Source: Chytriomyces cf. hyalinus JEL632 (taxonomy: Eukaryota > Chytridiomycota > Chytridiomycetes > Chytridiales > Chytriomycetaceae). Taken from it: 49,412 nucleotides of DNA. The stretch spans positions 1 to 49,412 of the forward strand of contig JAIWWG010000157.1 in the NCBI GenBank assembly GCA_025435555.1. Reading direction: 5' to 3'. The translations under genes and the position numbers were made by a program. Positions 42,950 through 49,412 of the stretch are shown in pieces (the stretch's first letter is position 1; every line of letters begins with the position of its first letter). The notes under the pieces are model-generated. The model saw only the letters and a program-made list of their open reading frames with translations, had not been told where the DNA came from and ran no database searches.

Positions 42950-45900
42950 TCAACTGTCCCCCGCCAAATTACTTTTAACCTCCACTCCAGTCAACGACAG
43001 TTTTCGAATCTTGTCCACATGCGGCACAGGTGCAACTCCTGCTGCTATAGTGTCATGTAACCCAACAATTCCACCATCCTTGTCCCTGTGAATGACTTTT
43101 GCTTGACTTGCAAGTGTATGGCTCGTGGCAAGCCGTGCAAACACGTCTGATCCGTCATTGTGGTATGCGCCGTCGAGTGCAGCTTTTGAGGCTCTTTTGC
43201 GGACGTTGTGGGTATTGGTTTCTTCCGGAGAGTCTTCAGGCTGTAGAGTTGATGAATCGGAAGGCGGGACCATTGACGAGGCCTGGTAGGTTGCGTCGGC
43301 AGGATTCAAATCCTTGGCCTGCCCCGCAATTCCAGCTTCTGAACTTTCACCAGTGCTTGCTGCGTCTGAATTGCCAAAATCAAGTACTTTAACTGTCGCT
43401 CGATTCCTCCGTGCGTTAATAAAGTTTTTGATGATAAACTTGTCCGAATTCGGATCTACAGGTGATGACGGCACAGACATGGCGCGAACCGACTGTGTCA
43501 CGCTGGGTGGAAACCGTGTTTCTTTTCGTCCACGATCTTGTTCCAATGGTTCTTCCAAAAATGATTCAGCAGCCGAAGCTGCAGCATTGGAATTGAGCAC
43601 TTCAGTGGATGCTTTTCTTCCGCGCCTTCTTAAAAGGTATCTTGGGGGTTCCGGTACGGTGGTAGTTTCCAACTTGTTTGCTGGAACATTTGGGTCTGAG
43701 GTACCATCATCCCCCACAGATGGCAACGCGTCGGATTCTTTCGTTTCCGCCTCTTGAACGAGGTTTCGAGTGGCAGGACTTTTCCGAGCGACAGGAGAAC
43801 TCGGTGTGAATTCGTCATCCGAACTCTCTGTATCAGCATCTTTCGTCACGCTGACTTCGTCGCCATCACTTTCCGCCATACTGGACAAGCTCACATGTCG
43901 AGCTGGTGTCTTTTCTAACGCGTTCGCAACAGATCTTCGCAATTCCGCAGAAGTATCATCCAACACCGAAGCAGTCACCGGATGCCGAACCGTCGGTTGC
44001 AGCACAACAAACCCACTTCCATACGCCGCGTCAAACATTTTTTGAAGCTTTGGTGTCGCACTGCCATATTCATCAAAACTAAACAACGTGCTTTTGCTGC
44101 GAGACGCGGTCATTCCTCTTTGCGGTGTCGGTTTAACAGCTGCAGCTTCCGCAACCGCTGCTGAAATTTTTTCTGTTGCCAAAAGTCGAATCGTTTCAAT
44201 CTCTTTTCGATAGGCGATCGCGGTTTGAAGAGCGGCTGAGCGCATGGTTGACATTGAGGCGCGCAGTTCACTGACGCTTTTTTCAGAGTCTGCAAGTTTT
44301 CGTTCAAGGCTTTGGACATGGATTTTGCAGTCGACCATGTCTTCCAAAAATAAGATTGCTACAAATTCAAGTTCCACGATATCCAGAGATTTTGTAAGGT
44401 TGACGGCTATATGTTTCGAGAAAGAAATTAGTTTTTCGGAAACTTTGGAGAAAACTGCCTTACCATTCTCCCAACCCAAATCTGCATGCGTTAATCCAGT
44501 TACAAAGCCAACCGATGTTGAACTCATTGAAGCAGCTGCCCGACCCAATCGAATTTCATCCTCCATATTTCGGATTCGTGCATTTGCCATTGCAACTTCC
44601 ATATCAATCACTCCAAGTCGGTCGTCCATGTATTGCGGCTTTTGAGTGTCCCAGATTCCCGTTACTTGTGCTTCAGATTCGACGCAGCGGTCCCTTTCCG
44701 CCTTAGGAAATGAATGTGAGTTAGGAACGCAAGAATGCGTCAGAAGCAACATTTTCTCACCAAAAGTTCCTTTTGCTCGCCAATCAACCGATCTCGCGCA
44801 CCCTTCATAACTTCCAATTCTAGCGCTGCGATACGGAACGTGACTGGTTTTATTCATGAAAAGAAATTAGTTCATGCATTTGTGTATTTCACCAAAAAGG
44901 AAGAAACTCACCTGCTGTGGCCAGCTCCTTCTCAATCATCTGCTTCTTAAACTTGGCCTTTATTGCCATGGGAGGCTCATCGTCGTGATTTAGACCAGCC
45001 GCGGCTGCGACAGCTCCAGCACCGAAAGCCTTCAGAAGCGCCATTTCTTCGCCTCTCGCTCTCTTTTTGGCCATGGTACTTGACCGCGTGGTTGCTGAGT
45101 GGGAGCGCAACAATTGCTGAGTCGGACTCAATGCGCCAGACTTGCTTCGATTGGATTTTGAGCCAGACAAGGATGAAGCACTGCCTGACCGCTTTAATAA
45201 AGACATTGCTGTTTTCTGTCGAGAATATTTGCTGATAAATTCCTCGGAGCGGCGTTTCTGAACGACTTTCTGGGATGTGTTTTTGGAACATTTTTTTAGC
45301 GAAACCACGAAAGATGTAAGTTATTGAAAAACAAACCTGACGTTGGAACTCTTGTTCCAGGCGTTTCGCAAGATCCGTCGCCTTCTTTTCACTTCTCCTT
45401 AGTTTTGCAATTTCTTGTTCTTTTGCTGTTTTCAATTCCCGAGTTCGATTCGCCTCTTTCTTGAGCTCTTTCAGTGCTTTCACTTTTTCAGCTGAATTTG
45501 AATTCAAGAAATTAGTCGCTGACATCCCGAAACACCACAATGTACCAAACCTTTCAATGCATCAATCGTCTGCATCAGCTGCTTGGTCAACCCTTCGTTC
45601 CTTCTTTCAACGCTCGCTTTGGCTCCGTCAGCCATTTTACGTTTATAGTCGGCAATTTGCGCTTCCAGTTTCCTCTTTTGCTCATCAAACCGTTGCTTCA
45701 CAGCCGCAGTTCCAGGTCTCTCCGTCCCGCCGCGGCCACCGCTTTTTATCCGCTTCATGGCTTCATCTCGCTCTTTCCCAACATTGCTTAATTGAGCTTG
45801 CAAAATTTCCAGTTTGCTTTCATATGCGGCTCGAAGCGCTTCGTATTCTTGCTGCGCGAGGTTTTGTTTATCAATTAAAGCTTGATGTTGGCCAATGTCA

Positions 45901-48777
45901 CTTTGGAGGCGATGGATGAGCATGTACATGTCCGTGCTTTTATCCTGGGTTCCCTCGTGAGTCAGATCCCGCGCAATGCTTGATGTTGGTAACGGTCGAT
46001 TGTCTGGGTCCATATGATCATGGCTCAGTTCGTCCAAGAAAGCAGAGTCATCCATGTACTCGTCAGCGCTGGCGTCGTGGCTCTCGTCTCCCTCCTCTTC
46101 TTCGTGAATCGTCGTGATGGTGTTTGTGGTGGTGGACTGAGCCAAACGAGAAGGGGTCAGGGATTCGCTTGCATTTTTCGGGATTCCGAAAAGGCGGGTG
46201 CCGTCGGAGGTTGTGAAGGCTGCGGCATCAGCCAGATATTCCTCATTTTCAGACGACGATAAAACCTTTCAACACGAGATGAGAATTAGATTCGCGAAAT
46301 CTCAAAAAGGTGTGGTAAGAACAAATGATAGAAACCTGGCCGAGTTCCGAATCTTGCTTCAACGCCTTCCATAATTGACTTTCATGAGAGATTTCGTGGA
46401 AAGCACTTTCCTCCCACTGAATGTCCTGGAATATTTTCGGAGCGGGTGTGTCGAGTGCAATGCTGCCAGAAGAATGAGCTGACTCAAAACGCGAAAGGAT
46501 ATTTTGTCGTCGAGATTCCTCGTTTCCAAACGATGAGACCACTTCATTATACCACGCAAGGCGGTCACTCGTTTCGGTAAGCCGTGATTTCAAATCCGAA
46601 ATTGCATTGTTGTAGTCTTGGATCATTTCAAGGCTGAGTGATGATGATGATGAAGAATCAGCGCGAGCTTCAGCAGCGTCCAGAGACATTTCTCCAGAAC
46701 TTTTGATTTCCGATTGCTCGATTTTTGCAGCAGTATCGTCAATCATATCGACAATCATTAACTCCTGCGTTGCTTGTGTTTGATGTGCTCCGGAAGAAGT
46801 AGCCGCCAAAATTTTTGTTTCCACACATCCACACGATGGCTTCAATCTCAATTTCCCGCTCCTCCACTGCTCAAGTTCAACCATTGCCGCATCTCTTTCC
46901 ACCGTGAGATTCGTAACTTGTTCACTCAAGCCGGAACATCGCTCCATCAGCCTGACTGAGTGAAATCCAAACCGATCTCCATCAAACCGCGCAATTCGAA
47001 TTTCTTGCTGAGCCGCATCGAGCGCCTGGGTCAAGTCTCGCTCTTCTTGCAAATGCAGTTGGAAATCTCTTTCGTGTGCTCTGATTGCTTGCGCGACACC
47101 CTCACTGTTCATCATTGTTGTCGAACCCGGCCGCATTCCATCATTCATACCCCTCGATCCAGAACTCAAATCTTTGCTCCATGCAGAATCGGCTGAAAAG
47201 TTGGAACTTCCTGGCCCAAAAGAAGACACACCGCTGCCTGGCCCACCTCCTCTCAGGCTCATAATTTCATCCCTCAAATCAGCAACCAGCGCCCGCAAAG
47301 CTCGAATCTCTTTTTCTCCAGCCGGTCCAAGACCACTGTTACCTCCAATATCCCGATTTACAACCGCCTTGTTCTTAATGTTTCTCGCACGATTCGCATA
47401 CGTCAAAGTGCTCACAGTCTCGCCGTAACTCAAATCGCTTGGACTCACGCACGCAATCATCAAAGTTTGACTGTTTCCGCCAAGACTGTCTTGCAGCATA
47501 CGCGTCAACTTGCTGTCTCTGTATGGAACATGCGTTGAAGTTTCGGATGAGTCCTCCGTGTTTCCAAGCGCACTAATCACGTTCCCAAGGGCCAAAAGAC
47601 CTTGATTGATGCTGATGCCCTCCTTTTTGCGGTCTCCAAGCGCGTTTGTGCGTTTCAGGCGTTCGCTTCCAGCGAGATCGACAAAATGGAATTTGGATGT
47701 AAGCGTGGATGTTGATGAAATGGAGGATTCGGGTTCAGCTGATGCGAGAGGTTGTGATGATTGCTGGTCTGAAGAATCTGCGATGGCTGGGGCCGAGGCA
47801 ATTGTAGTTGTAACGTGTTGCTTGAGAATGATTGAAAAAATTGCATGTGAACGAGAAGATGCGGCGTTCATGTCGGTTGAACCTGTTGCACGACAGAGCG
47901 AGCCCTTTTGCAGGAGCGAGAGCATGTCAGCTGGGGACGAGACCGGCTCCTCCCGAACACCTCCAAATACAATATTTCCGCGCGCATCCTCTCTGATTGA
48001 AATTGAAGCGTTTATCGATGAAGCTGAAGAAGCTGCTGAAGAAGGTCTTCGGGCATTGACGACCGTGGATGGATTCAGCAAGTCCACTATATCTTCGTTG
48101 TATAATTCGAGAAACGATACAAATAGCGAGAAACGAGTATTTTCCTTTTCGGCAAGCAGAGAAAACATGTCGCTAATTGCGCGAGGAACGATGCCGACAG
48201 AGTCATTCATAACAGCTGAAGAGGCTTCGAGACCAGTGCCCATCGTCCACGTCTTTCCAGACCCTGTCTAGGGAAAAGAAGTCAAGAATAAGCTTTTGAA
48301 AGTCTCTTAGAATATGTTTTGCGAGTCTACCTGCCCATATGCGAGGACAGTTGCGTTGAAACCCGCCACAAATCGTTGCACGAGGATTTTGACGCAGCCT
48401 TCATAGACGCCTGACTGCGTTGAGTCGCATCCAAATATGTGATCGAAGGCGAAAACGCGGGGCGCTGACGGATGCCCTGAGAATGAAACAGAATCAAAGT
48501 GTCAATACTTAGAATGGAATTCAGAAAATCGACGGCGAATGAGTTCGAAAGAAAACGAAGCGGCATTACCCGGAAGAGATGCGCAAGAATGCGACGGATC
48601 TGTGCTTTGAACCACCAGAGTATTTGGTACATGAGCATGGACGGAGACGCACTCGGAGCTTTCGTTGTCACCGCCTCCGTTGCCGAGCCTCTCTTTCGCA
48701 GAGAGCGGCCGGATGCGCACGGCAACCCTCACTGTTGTGTTGTTGCTGTTGTTTGTGTTGCTGCCGGTATTGGACAT
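42950..48777 (-). CDS. Kinesin-4 family motor (KIF4/KIF21-like)
   Basis: Plus-end-directed microtubule motor of the chromokinesin/KIF21 group. Nine exons: 48570-48777, 48331-48476, 46336-48267, 45551-46265, 45337-45491, 44912-45257, 44761-44843, 44464-44701 and 42950-44406, giving 1759 residues; all phases fit with GT-AG introns of 57-93 bp. Motor domain first: VRVAVRIRPL, VFAFDHIFG, the P-loop GQTGSGKTWTMG (split by an intron after GQ), SSRSHAIFSI (switch I), VDLAGSERLKRT (switch II) and HVPYRDSKLTRMLQDSLGGN. The neck NRARNIKNK is kinesin-4-like. Long coiled coil follows, then a Ser/Thr-rich basic tail. No WD40 repeats are seen, so it is closer to KIF4 in layout. Its upstream region abuts a dispersed repeat. 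Confidence 0.93.
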
Positions 48778-48804
48778 TCTTTTTGTCCGATTTCTGTTGG
48801 TGTA

Positions 48805-48975
48805 AATATTGTGCGTCTTCTCCAAAAATGGATTTTTGCGAGAATTCTTCCAACACAAATAAACGCTCGCACGAGTCCTCGCAAGTGAAGTGACCAGGAC
48901 CTAAACAAGTGATACGCAGGCAGTTTGGCCATCAGACAGATAAGAATACGTGCTTGGTAAGCCCAGTGTCTGATT
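48805..48975 (+). repeat. Dispersed repeat, copy 2, upstream of the kinesin gene
   Basis: Same orientation and motif order as 365-530, with the CTCCAAAAATGGATTTTTGC block starting about 50 bp upstream of the kinesin ATG. The distal end overlaps the copia-type fragment. Confidence 0.6.
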
Positions 48976-49412
48976 TAGTGTCCTATTCATTTTTATGCTG
49001 TCAACTTGGTTGGCCAGCTTCTTCAGATCTCCCTCGTTTAAGTGCCCCATGAACCGGTGGGCTTCCCTCATGCTGGTTTCCCTAGGTGTAAACACTTTTG
49101 AGGTTAATACTGATTTGCTTTCTTTTAGGGTGTAGAGTCCTTCGCAGATGTCACTGGCGCAGAGGATGGTTTTCTCCTTGATTGAGACTAACGCGCCCTT
49201 TTTGTTGAAGTTGATTGAAGCGCCTTTTGTGCTAAGCACCGAGATTGAGAGGAGGTTGACTGACAACTCCGGTACGTATAACACTCCAGTAATTGTCACC
49301 ATTCCATCTTAGCCTTTTAGTTCCACTGATCCGACTCCCGTTATTTCCAGTTGGTCTCCACTTGCTACCGTTACCTTCCCAAGGTTGTCCATGTTTTGCA
49401 GATCCTTGATAT
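48901..49412 (-). pseudogene. Ty1/copia-type Gag-Pol fragment
   Basis: Minus-strand frame with the block between protease and integrase of copia elements: NLGKVTVASGDQLEITGVG, then TITGVLYVPELSVNLLSISV and the pre-integrase-like EAHRFMGHLNEGDLKKLAN. An in-frame TAA lies near 49311, and the fragment stops before integrase, at the repeat. The rest lies beyond the window edge. Confidence 0.8.

Overview
The window reads as nuclear DNA of a fungus, most likely an early-diverging zoosporic (chytrid-type) one. The genes carry short GT-AG introns (about 41-113 bp), are packed closely on both strands, and include fungal or mitochondrial housekeeping proteins, a secreted clan GH-B glycosidase with PAN-like modules, a Crinkler-type NTPase relic, a kinesin-4, and Ty3-type retrotransposons. 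The lineage is an inference from gene content; no rRNA or other marker is present to fix it.

Layout. 1-5.8 kb is a repeat-rich area: a broken IS630/Tc1-type DDE transposon with a convergent accessory ORF, low-confidence ORFs, and a broken Crinkler (CRN)-like gene. 5.8-10.3 kb holds a striking 127-bp inverted promoter duplication, a GH7-like secreted glycosidase gene with one frameshift, PEX19 (five exons, CaaX end) and a SIW14-type phosphatase. 10.8-13.5 kb is one arm (A) of a large diverged inverted repeat. 13.5-20 kb carries ZPR1, a cytochrome b561 protein, a tRNA-Thr(UGU), a 5'-truncated DPH5 and a Gts1/Ucp3-like ArfGAP. 20-27.3 kb holds two almost identical genes for a predicted GPI-anchored secreted protein; between them lies the second arm (B) of the inverted repeat, which starts with a relic of the ZPR1 3' end. 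27.9-38.65 kb is two Ty3/gypsy elements, back to back and in opposite orientation, both flanked by the same 5-bp target CTTCG and sitting a few bases upstream of a second, identical tRNA-Thr. 39-48.8 kb is a compact run of housekeeping genes: OPA3-like, ATP synthase gamma (ATP3), NDUFB7, BET5/TRAPPC1 and a nine-exon kinesin-4. The right edge is a broken Ty1/copia fragment.

How things fit. OPA3, ATP3 and NDUFB7 are three neighbouring mitochondrial genes, the first two divergent with a 100-bp gap. The retrotransposon pair looks like Ty3-style integration at a Pol III start site, used twice. The two GPI-protein genes share coding sequence and 3' flank almost perfectly but have diverged promoters, pointing to gene conversion or recent duplication. 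Several genes (GH7-like, DPH5, CRN) are visibly damaged, so either this is a region of gene decay or the assembly has small errors; exon models below were built by eye from reading frames, splice sites and family conservation.
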